A stretch of DNA of 64,000 nt from QWQI01 sp964608915 (GCA_964608915.1 CAZSQA010000008.1:127186-191185); one strand, 5' to 3'. Counted from the stretch's first letter, positions 1 through 8,777 are shown. Translations and numbers: made by a program. Notes: a model not told the origin generated them from the sequence alone.

Positions 1-10
1 ACGAATCGAC

Positions 11-40
11 GAAAAAGCCCCTGCACTTTTGTGCAGGGGC
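11..40 (-). terminator. Rho-independent terminator of the LacD-like aldolase gene
   Basis: Ten perfect base pairs (positions 17-26 with 31-40) close a TTTT loop. Read on the minus strand, the hairpin is followed directly by a run of five T. It lies about 40 bases past the stop codon of the minus-strand aldolase gene, which is the expected place for its transcript to end. Confidence 0.88.
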
Positions 41-77
41 ATGGCGATTCGAACCGCAGTTCGCGAGACAGAATGGC

Positions 78-1196
78 TCAGTAAACTTCACCGGGGCGAA
101 CGACGTGGCCGCCGCCAGCCGATTCACCGACACCGGCGAGGTAGCGGGCGTGCCAACCTTCGGCGGCGCGGATGTCGGACATCGATTCGCGATTCAGTCC
201 GATCTTGTCCCACCACGGGGTCGCGGCGGAGCGGACGATCTGATCGATTTCGGCGACACGGCCGCGTGCTTCGCCAGCGGCGAATTTCGTGCGGGCCTTG
301 GCGTCAGCCTGCTGGAAGTATTCCTTCCAGAAGGCACGGCCACCGAGAACGCCCGAAGCGCCACATTCGACAGCCAGTTCGACCTGACGCTTGTAAGCCG
401 GATAATCGACACCGGCCGAGAGCAGAACCCAGGGCGTGACGGAGGCTTCGGTCAGAGCCTGGAGATTGTCACGAAGCTTGGATTCGTCGTCGAATTCCAT
501 ATCGCCGGGGAATTCGGCCTTATAAACGTCGCACCAGCGCGAAAGCAGCCGGGCGGATTCGAGGACGGTATTGGCCTTGCGCCGACGATAAGCTTCGTCG
601 GTCTTCTTTTCGCTACCGAATGGGAAGGCGACGGGTTCGAGCAGCATGAGGATGTCGTATTTACGGCATTCTTCGTAGATGTGCTTGACGAGCTGGAGCT
701 GATGCTCGGCCGAATCAGGTTCGGCGGGCTCGAACGGGGCGAGCAGCTTGACGGCATCCGCGCCCATGTACTTGATTTTTTGAACCGACCAGCCGGACTC
801 GATTTCGCCGAGAGGAGCGCCGACGGAGTTTTTCGGGCTTCCCGACTTCTCGACGCGAATCAGCAAGCCTTTTTCCGGAGCGATCGCGCCGCTGGCCACG
901 ACCGAAAATGCGCCGTAGTAGCCGTCGATCAGAAGAGCAGAAGCCGCGCCGGACATTTCACGAGCCATGTCGACTTTGGCTTCGACGATTTCGGCGAAGC
1001 TCGGTTCGCGATTCTGGCCGGCGGTCTTCAGCGCCTTGTGGGCCATTTCGATCATCGAACTGTTTTGATCAAGGGCCAGCATCGTCAGCGTGCCGTTGGC
1101 GTTGCTGATCCGCTGAAGACCACGCAGCTTGCCGGGGGTCAAACCATAGGAGGTCAGAAGTGTTGCGCTTTTCGTACTGGTTTCGCCGGCAGCCAT
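78..1196 (-). CDS. Class I aldolase, LacD (tagatose-1,6-bisphosphate aldolase) family
   Basis: A 372-residue cytoplasmic protein related to the LacD/DeoC-type class I aldolases, which split tagatose 1,6-bisphosphate into two triose phosphates through a lysine Schiff base. The early motif LALDQ (residues 40-44) is typical. Lys226 in DVYKAEFPG aligns with the LacD Schiff-base lysine, and the late block LLSAGVDYPAYKRQVELA leading to GVLGGRAFW matches the phosphate-binding end of the barrel. It is somewhat longer than the usual roughly 325 residues. No lac or tag genes surround it, so the substrate is inferred only from family; other sugar bisphosphates or a sulfosugar are possible. The gene stands alone and ends at a clear terminator. 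The start at 1196 fits the family N-terminus, although the ribosome binding site is weak. Confidence 0.85.
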   Translation of the reverse strand: MAAGETSTKSATLLTSYGLTPGKLRGLQRISNANGTLTMLALDQNSSMIEMAHKALKTAGQNREPSFAEIVEAKVDMAREMSGAASALLIDGYYGAFSVVASGAIAPEKGLLIRVEKSGSPKNSVGAPLGEIESGWSVQKIKYMGADAVKLLAPFEPAEPDSAEHQLQLVKHIYEECRKYDILMLLEPVAFPFGSEKKTDEAYRRRKANTVLESARLLSRWCDVYKAEFPGDMEFDDESKLRDNLQALTEASVTPWVLLSAGVDYPAYKRQVELAVECGASGVLGGRAFWKEYFQQADAKARTKFAAGEARGRVAEIDQIVRSAATPWWDKIGLNRESMSDIRAAEGWHARYLAGVGESAGGGHVVRPGEVY

Positions 1197-1659
1197 GGAT
1201 ACGTTGGACTCCGAATATCAGGGAAAATCGGCCGAACTCAATGCGACATCGGTCAGGTTCAGGCATCGACACGACAGGCACGTTCGATTGAACGAAAACT
1301 TGCCGAACGTACGATTCCTGACTCGTAAAGTTAACGTATTTCAGGCTGCGATTTCAAGATACAGGAACTGCATGCGTTTTCGGCCCGAAACCGATCCGAA
1401 CTGTTTCGATCAAAAAAAGACCTGGAAAATGCCGCCTGTCGCGATCCGGTCCGAAGCCGCTCGATCCGACCGGTTCCGATTCGCGTGCGGCGGCAGAGAT
1501 TCGATGCTTGCCATACGTGGGAATCTCCGTAAAATCTTGAGAACAATGCAGACATCGTCCAGGACGCCCCGGCTTGAACGTCACAGTCGAACCCGAGGCG
1601 TCGATTCGATGAACTGCTCCATTTCGATCCGAAGCCAGGGACAGGACCGCGACTCGACC
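1197..1659. other. Divergent intergenic region, no gene seen
   Basis: This 463-base gap separates the divergent aldolase and YbjN-like genes. An open frame runs through it into the YbjN-like gene, but its translation is arginine- and serine-rich, lacks any domain, and is separated from the conserved part by a good start codon. I read it as untranslated leader and promoter DNA. Confidence 0.6.
1508..1535 (+). promoter_or_regulatory. Candidate promoter of the YbjN-like gene
   Basis: TTGCCA (1508-1513), a 16-base spacer and TAAAAT (1530-1535) match the sigma-70-type pattern and point toward the YbjN-like gene 125 bases downstream. Pattern match only. Confidence 0.4.
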
Positions 1660-2118
1660 ATGTCTGCATCGAAAACCGAAATCATCGCCAGCCACCTCCG
1701 AAACTCAGGGTACGATCCCTCGATCGACGAGGAGGGCGATATCATGTTCGAGTTCGAAGGATATCCCCTTTTCATCCACCCTGACGAAGACGACCCCCAG
1801 GTTCTCAAACTGTTCGGTTTCGCCTGGCGATCCGACCATGAAGAAGAAGACGACTCGGAACTGATCCTGGCGCTTCAGGTCGCCAATGACTGCATGGCGA
1901 AGCACAGCGGGGTGAAGGTCATCACCTTGCCGAGCCGTCACATCGTCGTCGCCGTCGAGCAGTTCTTCGAACCCTTCGACACATTCCGCGGTGCCCTGGA
2001 ACGCATTCTCAAGGCATTGAAGAGTTGCGCGGAGGAAGTCCACGAGATGATGGAGTCGGACTACGACGAAGACGACGACGAGGACGAAGATTACGAATTC
2101 GACCCGGAATCGAACTGA
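1660..2118 (+). CDS. YbjN-like domain protein with acidic tail
   Basis: A 152-residue soluble protein that resembles the YbjN family, a small alpha/beta fold also likened to type III secretion chaperones. The N-terminal half shows the family pattern of a short helix, then DEEGDIMFEFEGYPLFIHPD and an LKLFGFAW strand. The last 25 residues are almost all Asp and Glu. Family members are often called sensory regulators, but no biochemical function is established here. The start at 1660 (MSASKTEI) was chosen because the conserved region begins there; an upstream in-frame extension of 155 codons has no domain features. A strong hairpin follows the stop codon, so the gene is probably monocistronic. 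Confidence 0.75.
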   Translation: MSASKTEIIASHLRNSGYDPSIDEEGDIMFEFEGYPLFIHPDEDDPQVLKLFGFAWRSDHEEEDDSELILALQVANDCMAKHSGVKVITLPSRHIVVAVEQFFEPFDTFRGALERILKALKSCAEEVHEMMESDYDEDDDEDEDYEFDPESN

Positions 2119-2148
2119 ATCCGGTCTCGCGTTGCCTTTTCACGGTTG

Positions 2149-2176
2149 GTCCTGGCTTCCGGCGGGAAGCCAGGAC
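2149..2176 (+). terminator. Perfect 12-bp hairpin between the YbjN-like and DUF486 genes
   Basis: Bases 2149-2160 pair perfectly with 2165-2176 around a GGCG loop. The position, 31 bases after the YbjN-like stop codon, suits a terminator, but only TT follows instead of a T tract. It could instead be an RNA-stabilising hairpin or a dispersed intergenic repeat; I see no second copy in the window. Confidence 0.55.
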
Positions 2177-2202
2177 TTACGACGCCCAACCATAACGAAG
2201 CG

Positions 2203-2544
2203 ATGAATCCCGTACTCAAGACGATCGTCTTGCTGACGATCTCCAACATGTTCATGACCTATGCCTGGTACGGGCATCTCAAGGCATTCAAGGAGACTCG
2301 CTGGTGGATCGCGGCTCTGGCGAGCTGGGGCGTGGCTCTGTTCGAATACCTGATTCAGGTCCCGGCGAACAGGATCGGCCATAAATCCCTGTCTGTCGGT
2401 CAGTTGAAGATCCTTCAGGAGGTCATCAGCCTTTCGGTTTTCGTTCCTTTCGCCGTATTTTATCTGAGAGAGAATTTGAGCTGGAATTATCTGTACGCCG
2501 GATTTTGTATGATGGGAGCCGTCTGGTTCATCTTCCGGGCTTGA
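2203..2544 (+). CDS. DUF486 family small membrane protein
   Basis: A 113-residue inner-membrane protein of the DUF486 family, a small four-helix relative of drug/metabolite transporters. Diagnostic blocks are the first membrane helix with FMTYAWYGHLK, then WGVALFEYLIQVPANRIG, LKILQEVISLSVF and a final helix ending in VWFIFRA. The transported substrate is unknown for the family. The start at 2203 (MNPVLKTIVLL) gives the usual family length; 19 upstream in-frame codons overlap the hairpin and are not counted. The solute-binding protein follows 45 bases later on the same strand, but the two are not obviously related in function. Confidence 0.85.
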   Translation: MNPVLKTIVLLTISNMFMTYAWYGHLKAFKETRWWIAALASWGVALFEYLIQVPANRIGHKSLSVGQLKILQEVISLSVFVPFAVFYLRENLSWNYLYAGFCMMGAVWFIFRA

Positions 2545-2589
2545 GGCGCTCGTCAGGCGCACGACCGGTGAACGAAAGGCAGATCCCCC

Positions 2590-3621
2590 ATGACGATCTC
2601 GCGACGCAAGTTCGCCGGTACAGTTTCGTCGCTCGCTTTTGCCAGTTCCGTCCCGCGAGTCACGAAGGCCGCCGGCGACCCGACCCTCACGGCTTATGTG
2701 GCGCTCGATCGCGAGTTCTCCGAGCCGGTTCTGGTCGATTTCGATCGAACATCGGGGGTCAGAGTCCGATCGAAGTTCGACGTGGAAAGTACCAAGACGA
2801 TCGGCCTGACGAATCTGATCCGCTCTGAGGCGTCCAGGCCTCGGGCCGATATTTTCTGGAACAACGAAATCGTCAATACGATTCGCCTCAAGCGGGCCGG
2901 GCTTCTGGCGAGTCACCGGCCCGCGAACGCCGGTGACTTTCCCCCGGAATATCGTGACCCCGAAGGTTTCTGGTTCGGGTTCGCGGCACGGGCTCGCGTG
3001 CTGATACTCGATCGACGTGCATTCGCGAACGGCCGGAAGCCTGCCTCAATCATGGATCTGGCTGAGCCTCGGTGGCGAGGAAAGTGCGGAATCGCGAAGC
3101 CGTTCTTCGGCACGACGGCCACTCATGCCGCTTGCTTGTACTCGACATGGGGCACGGAAAGGGCGGACCGTTTTTTCGACAGCCTCGTCGCGAACGAAGT
3201 GCAGATTCTGGCTGGCAACAAGCCCGTCGCCGAGGCCGTCGCGAACGGACGACTGGCGTTCGGACTGACCGACACCGACGATGCCCTCGTCATGGCTGCC
3301 CAGGGGCATCCGGTCGAAATCGTTTATCCCGACTCGACCGGCGACGGTTTTGGGACTCTGTTTCTGCCGAACACGCTGGCGATCGTAAAGAACTCGCCGA
3401 ATCCGGAATCCGCCCGGCGAGCGATCGACTGGCTCTATCGACCGGAAACGGAAACGCGACTTTCCGAAGGCCCAAGCGGCCAGATCCCGATATCCGCCAA
3501 AGCCCGGAAATCGCCCAAAGTCGAAAGCCCCGCAACAGTGAAATCGATGAAGGTCGATTTCGAGTCGGCCACGGATCAGTTCGAAATGGCGATGAAGCGG
3601 CTCGCGGCCCGATTCGCCTGA
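2590..3621 (+). CDS. Tat-exported extracellular solute-binding protein (iron/thiamine type), orphan
   Basis: A 343-residue periplasmic binding protein of the family 1 type that includes ferric-iron and thiamine binders. The N-terminus carries a twin-arginine signal (SRRKF at residues 4-8, then a hydrophobic stretch ending near AKAA), so it is exported folded. Typical blocks are LTAYVALDREFSEPVL, RADIFWNNE, WFGFAARARVLI and, late, PNPESARRAIDWL. No permease or ATPase gene is next to it, so the partner ABC transporter must be elsewhere or lost. Iron is the likeliest ligand by family resemblance, but the sequence does not settle this. AAAGG about ten bases upstream supports the start. Confidence 0.8.
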   Translation: MTISRRKFAGTVSSLAFASSVPRVTKAAGDPTLTAYVALDREFSEPVLVDFDRTSGVRVRSKFDVESTKTIGLTNLIRSEASRPRADIFWNNEIVNTIRLKRAGLLASHRPANAGDFPPEYRDPEGFWFGFAARARVLILDRRAFANGRKPASIMDLAEPRWRGKCGIAKPFFGTTATHAACLYSTWGTERADRFFDSLVANEVQILAGNKPVAEAVANGRLAFGLTDTDDALVMAAQGHPVEIVYPDSTGDGFGTLFLPNTLAIVKNSPNPESARRAIDWLYRPETETRLSEGPSGQIPISAKARKSPKVESPATVKSMKVDFESATDQFEMAMKRLAARFA

Positions 3622-3780
3622 GAAATTCCCTTCAGACATTCCTGACCGGCGAATCCATCGTTATTCAGCCATCTCACGTGTCTCTGACCAGGGCGTGATG
3701 TTGCCCTCTATTCGGTGAACGGCGATAATTCGGATCCGCATCGCCGACTTGCCGGGTCTTCGGAAAACCAGGAAACTGCC

Positions 3781-5106
3781 ATGTGTCGCATCACGCCGAT
3801 CTTGATTTGCTCAATTCTCGGAGTTTTCGGCCTTTTCCCTACCGATGCCCGGGCAGCGGAGCCGGGCACGATGCACTCGGTTCGATACGAGCCTTCGAAG
3901 AAGCCGGGCGAACTGGTTTATGGCGTCACGTATCGCGTCTGGATCCCCGCCGGAGTCGAAAACCTCCGGGGCGTTATCGTGCACCAGCACGGCTGCGGCA
4001 AAGGCGCTTGCGAGGGTGGCCGCACGGCAGCCGATGACCTGCATTGGCAGGCACTTGCGAAGAAATGGAATTGTGCCCTGCTGGGCCCGTCGTTCGAACA
4101 GGCGGACGGCGAGGATTGCCGCCTCTGGTGCGATCCGCGGAACGGTTCGCGTGACCGATTTCTGCAGGCTCTCAATGACCTTGCAGAGAAATCGGGGCAT
4201 CCGGAACTGGCCAGCGTTCCATGGTGCCTGTGGGGCCATTCCGGCGGCGCGTTCTGGTCGAGCCTGATGATGGCGTCCGATCCCCAGAGGATCGTGGCCG
4301 TCTGGCTGCGCAGCGGTACGGCTTTCGCGGCTTGGGAAAAGGGCGAAATTCCGAAGCCCGAGATTCCTCAAGTCGCCTTCGGCATACCGACGATGTGTAA
4401 CCCTGGTCTCAAGGAACGTGACGACAAACGCTTCGCTGGAGCCTGGACCGGTTCCGAAGCCATGTTTCAGGCATATCGGGCGAAAAGTGCGCCGATAGGC
4501 TTCGCGCCCGACCCGAAAACGAGCCATGAATGCGGCGATTCACGCTATATGGCGATCCCGTTCTTCGATGCGTGCCTGAAGATGCGGCTGGGGGATTCCG
4601 GAAACGTGCTGAAGCCGGTCGATTTGACTGAAGCCCGCTACGCTGAAACCTGGGAATCGCCCCCCCTGCCGGCTGGCGAATCGAAAGATCAGGGCAAAAA
4701 CGGGATCTGGCTGCCGAATGGCCGATTCGCGGCGATTTGGGCATCGTACGTGAAAACAGCCAGCGTTGCGGACGATACACCACCGCCCGCGCCATCGAAT
4801 TTGACCGTCGTCAAAGATACGGACGGTCGATGGAAGCTGAAATGGTCAGTGGATGCGGACCTGGAGAGCGGTCTGGCCGGGTTCGAAATTCTGAACGGTG
4901 ATGAAGTGATTGCCCGGTTGCCCGAAAAACCGGTGAATCCTTTCGGAAAGCCGCTTTTTCAGGGCATGAGTTATCATGATACGCCACGTGAACCTCTCGC
5001 CGAAATGACATTCGTCGACACGACCGGGAAAGCGGAGAAGCCGAAATTCGCGGTTCGATCGATCAACACAGCCGGATTGCGTTCGGCTCTGACCGAAGCG
5101 AAATGA
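3781..5106 (+). CDS. Secreted alpha/beta hydrolase with C-terminal Fn3-like domain
   Basis: A 441-residue exported protein. Residues 1-27 form a signal peptide ending at ARA-AEP. The hydrolase domain (about 30-290) shows an HQHGCGKG oxyanion-region motif and the nucleophile elbow GHSGG with Ser154; His249 in TSHECGD is a plausible catalytic histidine. Residues about 335-441 (PPPAPSNLTVV onward, with an LAGFEIL strand) look like a fibronectin type III fold. Such proteins are common among planctomycete secreted esterases, but the substrate is unknown. The start at 3781 was chosen for the signal peptide; the 22 upstream codons are polar and unlike a secretion signal. It is transcribed on its own. 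Confidence 0.75.
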   Translation: MCRITPILICSILGVFGLFPTDARAAEPGTMHSVRYEPSKKPGELVYGVTYRVWIPAGVENLRGVIVHQHGCGKGACEGGRTAADDLHWQALAKKWNCALLGPSFEQADGEDCRLWCDPRNGSRDRFLQALNDLAEKSGHPELASVPWCLWGHSGGAFWSSLMMASDPQRIVAVWLRSGTAFAAWEKGEIPKPEIPQVAFGIPTMCNPGLKERDDKRFAGAWTGSEAMFQAYRAKSAPIGFAPDPKTSHECGDSRYMAIPFFDACLKMRLGDSGNVLKPVDLTEARYAETWESPPLPAGESKDQGKNGIWLPNGRFAAIWASYVKTASVADDTPPPAPSNLTVVKDTDGRWKLKWSVDADLESGLAGFEILNGDEVIARLPEKPVNPFGKPLFQGMSYHDTPREPLAEMTFVDTTGKAEKPKFAVRSINTAGLRSALTEAK

Positions 5107-5194
5107 AACGCGGAGATGAACACGACGGCCGGACGAACTGACGATTCAGGACATGATCAGGCCGGAAATGCCACTTTTGAGATGAGTGAGAACG

Positions 5195-6211
5195 ATGCCG
5201 AATCAGCCTGGTTTTCCGACGATGCGCATGCGGCGCTTGCGGACGAGCGAAACGCTGCGATCCATGGTGCGGGAAACGCATCTGCGGATCGACGATCTGA
5301 TCTATCCCATATTCGTGCGGCATGGCTCGAACGTGAAAAACGAAATCGGCTCCATGCCAGGCCAATATCAGTGGTCCGTGGATCGGCTCGATGAGATCGT
5401 CGGCACTATCGAATCGCTGGCGATCCCGGCCGTCATCCTGTTCGGAATCCCGGCCTCGAAAGACGACACGGGCAAAGTTGCCTGCAACGCCGACGGCATC
5501 GTTCAGGAGGCCGTGCGCAAGATCAAGCGGCTAAGCCCGAAGACGCTGGTGATCACGGACCTGTGCTTCTGCGAATATACGAGCCACGGCCACTGCGGGC
5601 CTTTGAAAGAGACGCCGCGAGGCCCGGAGGTGGACAACGACGCGACAGTGGAACTCCTTGCCGCACAAGCCGTGAGCCACGCCCGGGCCGGGGCGGACGT
5701 CATCGCCCCTTCCGGCATGATGGACGGCATGATCGGCGCGATCCGCCGGGGGCTCGACAAGGCCGCGTTCGAGTTGGTGCCGATCATGTCCTACGCGATC
5801 AAGTTCGCCAGCGGCTATTACGGGCCGTTTCGCGAAGCGGCCGAGAGCACGCCTTCGTTCGGAGACCGGAGGACCTATCAGATGGACCCGGCGAACGTAC
5901 GGGAAGCAATGAGGGAAGCCGAGCTGGATGTGGCGGAAGGCGCGGACATGCTGATGGTGAAGCCGGGGCTGCCTTATCTGGATGTTCTGGCCCGGGCTAA
6001 GGACCGGTTCGGCCTGCCGATGGCGGTTTACAACGTCTCCGGCGAATATGCGATGGTGAAAGCGGCGGCGGCGAATGGCTGGATCGACGAGCGGCGGATC
6101 GTCATGGAAACGCTGCTGGCGTTCAAGCGGGCCGGGGCCGATATGATCATCACATATCATGCGCTCGATGCCGCTCGATGGCTGAGCGAGGACGGGCTTC
6201 CCGGGATCTGA
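5195..6211 (+). CDS. hemB: Delta-aminolevulinic acid dehydratase (porphobilinogen synthase)
   Basis: This enzyme condenses two 5-aminolevulinate molecules to porphobilinogen, the second common step of heme, siroheme and cobamide synthesis. It has 338 residues. The zinc site is intact, with Cys124, Cys126 and Cys134 in CFCEYTSHGHCG, which marks the zinc-dependent form. The two active-site lysines are Lys203 (YAIKFASGYYGPFR) and Lys256 (MVKPGLPYLD). The ATG at 5195 matches family N-termini; a GTG three codons earlier (5186) is the alternative. A GT4 glycosyltransferase begins 10 bases after its stop, so the two are probably cotranscribed although unrelated in function. No other tetrapyrrole gene is in the window. 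Confidence 0.97.
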   Translation: MPNQPGFPTMRMRRLRTSETLRSMVRETHLRIDDLIYPIFVRHGSNVKNEIGSMPGQYQWSVDRLDEIVGTIESLAIPAVILFGIPASKDDTGKVACNADGIVQEAVRKIKRLSPKTLVITDLCFCEYTSHGHCGPLKETPRGPEVDNDATVELLAAQAVSHARAGADVIAPSGMMDGMIGAIRRGLDKAAFELVPIMSYAIKFASGYYGPFREAAESTPSFGDRRTYQMDPANVREAMREAELDVAEGADMLMVKPGLPYLDVLARAKDRFGLPMAVYNVSGEYAMVKAAAANGWIDERRIVMETLLAFKRAGADMIITYHALDAARWLSEDGLPGI

Positions 6212-6221
6212 CGGAAAACCG

Positions 6222-7355
6222 ATGAAGATTGCCCAAATCATACCGACGCTGGACCGGTCGGGTGCCGAGAAACAGCTTCTCCTCCTCTCCAGGGAACTCA
6301 AAGATCGAGGCCACGACGTTCAGGTCGCGGTACTGACGCGTTCAGGGCCGCTCGAGCCTGAATTTCACGCGAGCGGCATCCCCGTGACCACGATCGGCAA
6401 GCCACTCAAGGTCGACCCGTTCGCTCTGAATCGACTGAAACGCTGGCTTGCCGCCAATCGCTTCGACGTCGTTCAGAGCTGGCTTTTCGCGGGCAACGCA
6501 TATGCCAGGGCCGCGTCCCGCCTTGCGTTCGGACGGCAAAGCCCCGGTCGACCTGTCGTTCTGGCGACGGAAATGGCCGTGGACCAGTGGAAGAGCCCCT
6601 GGCATTTCAGGATCGATCGTGCCCTTCAGGACTGGTGCGATTCCGTGGTCGGTAACAGTCAGGCGGTCGTCGATTTTTATCGAGACATCGCCGGGATCGC
6701 ACCCGCCCGTCTCAGTATGATCCATTCGGGCATTGACCCCGAAGAAGCTGGACCGATCGACGAATCGACGCGCAGGCAGGCTCGAAGCTCACTCGGAATC
6801 GCGACGGAAGAAGGCCCTGTACTGGTGTTCGCTGGTCGGCTGGCCGATCAGAAGCGGGTGATCGATCTGCTGAAAGCCGTCGATATCCTGCAGCACCTTT
6901 ATCCGAAGATTCGGGTGCTGATCGCTGGCGAGGGGCCGCTTCGCAAGGAGCTGGAAGACTTCGCCAAGGGTGTCGACCTTGGCGATAATGCGAAGTTTCT
7001 CGGCCTCCGGGAAGACATGGCCACGCTCTACGCCGCGGCGGATGTCGTGGTACTGGCTTCAAGTTACGAAGGTTTGCCGAATCTGGTGCTCGAAGCGCAA
7101 ATTCGCGCGATCCCCGTCGTCGCATCTGCCGCGCCAGGTACGGTCGAGCTGGTCGAAAACGAAGCGACGGGATTGACGTTCTCCGTCGGCGACTCGACCG
7201 AATTCGCCCGTCAGCTCGAACGGGTCCTCTCTGATCCGGAACTGGGCCGAAAGCTGGGATCCGCCGGGCGATCGATGATTCTGGAGAAATTCACGGTCAG
7301 CCAAATGGCGGACCGGTTCGAAACACTTTATTCCGATGCGAAGCGGCGCAGGTGA
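6222..7355 (+). CDS. Glycosyltransferase family 4
   Basis: A 377-residue retaining GT-B glycosyltransferase, expected at the cytoplasmic membrane face and probably acting on a cell-surface or exopolysaccharide. The N-terminal domain begins MKIAQIIPTLDRSGAEKQLL, the usual GT4 acceptor-side loop. The C-terminal nucleotide-sugar domain has VFAGRLADQKRVIDLLKA, LIAGEGPLRKELE and the EX7E element in YEGLPNLVLEAQ. Sugar donor and acceptor cannot be read from sequence. It starts 10 bases after hemB and ends 7 bases from the convergent receiver-like gene. Confidence 0.88.
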   Translation: MKIAQIIPTLDRSGAEKQLLLLSRELKDRGHDVQVAVLTRSGPLEPEFHASGIPVTTIGKPLKVDPFALNRLKRWLAANRFDVVQSWLFAGNAYARAASRLAFGRQSPGRPVVLATEMAVDQWKSPWHFRIDRALQDWCDSVVGNSQAVVDFYRDIAGIAPARLSMIHSGIDPEEAGPIDESTRRQARSSLGIATEEGPVLVFAGRLADQKRVIDLLKAVDILQHLYPKIRVLIAGEGPLRKELEDFAKGVDLGDNAKFLGLREDMATLYAAADVVVLASSYEGLPNLVLEAQIRAIPVVASAAPGTVELVENEATGLTFSVGDSTEFARQLERVLSDPELGRKLGSAGRSMILEKFTVSQMADRFETLYSDAKRRR

Positions 7356-7362
7356 TTCGAGA

Positions 7363-7779
7363 TCAACCGGCCGAGTCGATCGCCTGTCTGACACGCTCAC
7401 GAGTCTGGGTGGATCGAATGGACGACTTGCCGAAGCCGGGCAGAGCCCCTTCGGCGATCGCTCGCTGCTGGGCGGACTCAAGGTCAGAAACGAGCATCAG
7501 GGGAATGTTCCCGAAGCGGTCGGCACTCTCCCTGATCGTCCGAATCAGGTCGATGCCGCTGGAGCCGTCGGTGTCGAGGATTCGGTTCACGAGTATGAGC
7601 CGTATGCTGCCCTGAGCGTTCGAAAGCAGTGTGGCCGTTTCAGCTGAATCGTCGGCGGCCCGGATCTGGATCGCCGGGTCGACCGATCGGATCAAGTCGC
7701 GAATCTGTCCGTGATCGAACCCGCACTGACCGACAGAAAGAACGATGGACGTTGTCGTCGAACTTGATTCGTCGGTCAT
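7363..7779 (-). CDS. Degenerate response-regulator receiver domain protein
   Basis: A 138-residue single-domain protein with the CheY-like alpha/beta pattern. The strand that normally ends in the phosphorylated aspartate reads LILVNRIL, so Asn65 replaces it. The acidic pair after strand 1 is also missing (SIVLSVGQCG). The conserved lysine is kept (Lys118 in PGFGKSS). It is therefore probably a pseudo-receiver that cannot be phosphorylated in the normal way, working through protein contacts. Its start codon overlaps the stop of the upstream esterase (ATGA), so it is translated with that gene. No histidine kinase is nearby. Confidence 0.7.
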   Translation of the reverse strand: MTDESSSTTTSIVLSVGQCGFDHGQIRDLIRSVDPAIQIRAADDSAETATLLSNAQGSIRLILVNRILDTDGSSGIDLIRTIRESADRFGNIPLMLVSDLESAQQRAIAEGALPGFGKSSIRSTQTRERVRQAIDSAG

Positions 7780-8777
7780 TTCGCACCAGCTTCGGCTTGA
7801 GGCTGTTTCACAGTCAATTCCGCCGGTCGGTCCGGGCTTTTGAGGTGTTTGTCGAGAAACTTCCAGGCGATTCCCAGGGCCTGGTCGTCGAGCGCCGCGG
7901 TGATATGACCTGCCCCGGGAACCATGTGGAGCGCGGAATCGATGCCGAGAGCGACGAGCTTGTCCGAGAAAATGCGGGCCGAATTCGGGCGGACCATCAG
8001 ATCCAGCGAGCCGTTGAAGAAGAAAATCGGCGAGGTCGACGCTGAGACCAGCTGTAACGGAGAAGCCTGAACATAGACCTCCGGTTTCTCCTTACGCGTG
8101 GCACCAAGCCAGTATGCCAGAAAGTTGTTGTCCGGAGGCATCTGTGTGAAATCGCAAGGAGCGCCGCCAGCCGCCACGCAGCGCACTGCAGCCGTAAGAA
8201 GAGGCTGTTCCGGATCGGCGGCCTCGTGCCCCTTCGTCGCCAGCATCGTCGCCAGATGGCCGCCGGCCGAATAACCGACCGCACCGATCCGATTCGGGTC
8301 GATTCCCTGTTTGTCCGCCTGTTTCTTGATCCACAGCACGGCATCACGAACGTCTTCCCACTGCGCCGGCCAGGGGTATTTCGGAGCCAGGCGGTATTCG
8401 ACGGCATATGTTACGTAACCTCTTCTGGCGAGTGAGGCAGCGTAGAGGCCGAGCTGTTTGCGGTCGCCACTTTTCCAGGAGCCGCCGTGAATCACGAGGA
8501 TTGCGGGCCTGGGTTTTGCCGTCACTTGCGAAGCCGCGGAATTGCGAACGCGGTAAATGTCGAGTTTCAGGGGACCGGATTTGCGCTGTGCGAAGGCGAC
8601 GTCCGTTTCGACGACGACTTCGTCGAGCCCCTGCTTGAGCAGTGGCGGGATTTGTTCACGAATCGACGGGTCGACCTTATCGAACAGATCCTTGCCCGTG
8701 ACCTTGGCTTTTTCCTCACCGACGGCCGAGGCTGTCGCCAGGAGTACTACCCACAAGTATCGAAATCGCTTCGGCAT
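7776..8777 (-). CDS. Secreted alpha/beta hydrolase (esterase/lipase, BD-FAE/alpha-beta hydrolase 3 type)
   Basis: A 333-residue exported esterase-like enzyme. Residues 1-20 form a signal peptide (hydrophobic WVVLLATASAVG). The oxyanion motif HGGSW is at 97-101 and the nucleophile elbow GYSAGGH has Ser170; the catalytic Asp and His lie in SLDLMVRP and GAGHITA near the C-terminus. Planctomycetes carry many such enzymes, often acting on acetylated or feruloylated polysaccharides, but the substrate here is not known. The start at 8777 was chosen for the signal peptide and a GGCAGG-like ribosome site; 15 further upstream codons are possible. It is the first gene of a two-gene unit with the receiver-like protein. 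Confidence 0.82.
   Translation of the reverse strand: MPKRFRYLWVVLLATASAVGEEKAKVTGKDLFDKVDPSIREQIPPLLKQGLDEVVVETDVAFAQRKSGPLKLDIYRVRNSAASQVTAKPRPAILVIHGGSWKSGDRKQLGLYAASLARRGYVTYAVEYRLAPKYPWPAQWEDVRDAVLWIKKQADKQGIDPNRIGAVGYSAGGHLATMLATKGHEAADPEQPLLTAAVRCVAAGGAPCDFTQMPPDNNFLAYWLGATRKEKPEVYVQASPLQLVSASTSPIFFFNGSLDLMVRPNSARIFSDKLVALGIDSALHMVPGAGHITAALDDQALGIAWKFLDKHLKSPDRPAELTVKQPQAEAGAK

Noticed and set aside
105..1328. 407-codon open frame opposite the aldolase gene
   Set aside because: It is antisense to a clear LacD-family protein and has no family features; long antisense frames are common in this GC-rich codon usage.
4984..4994. CCACGTGAACC, weak parS resemblance
   Set aside because: Lacks both outer GTT/AAC arms.
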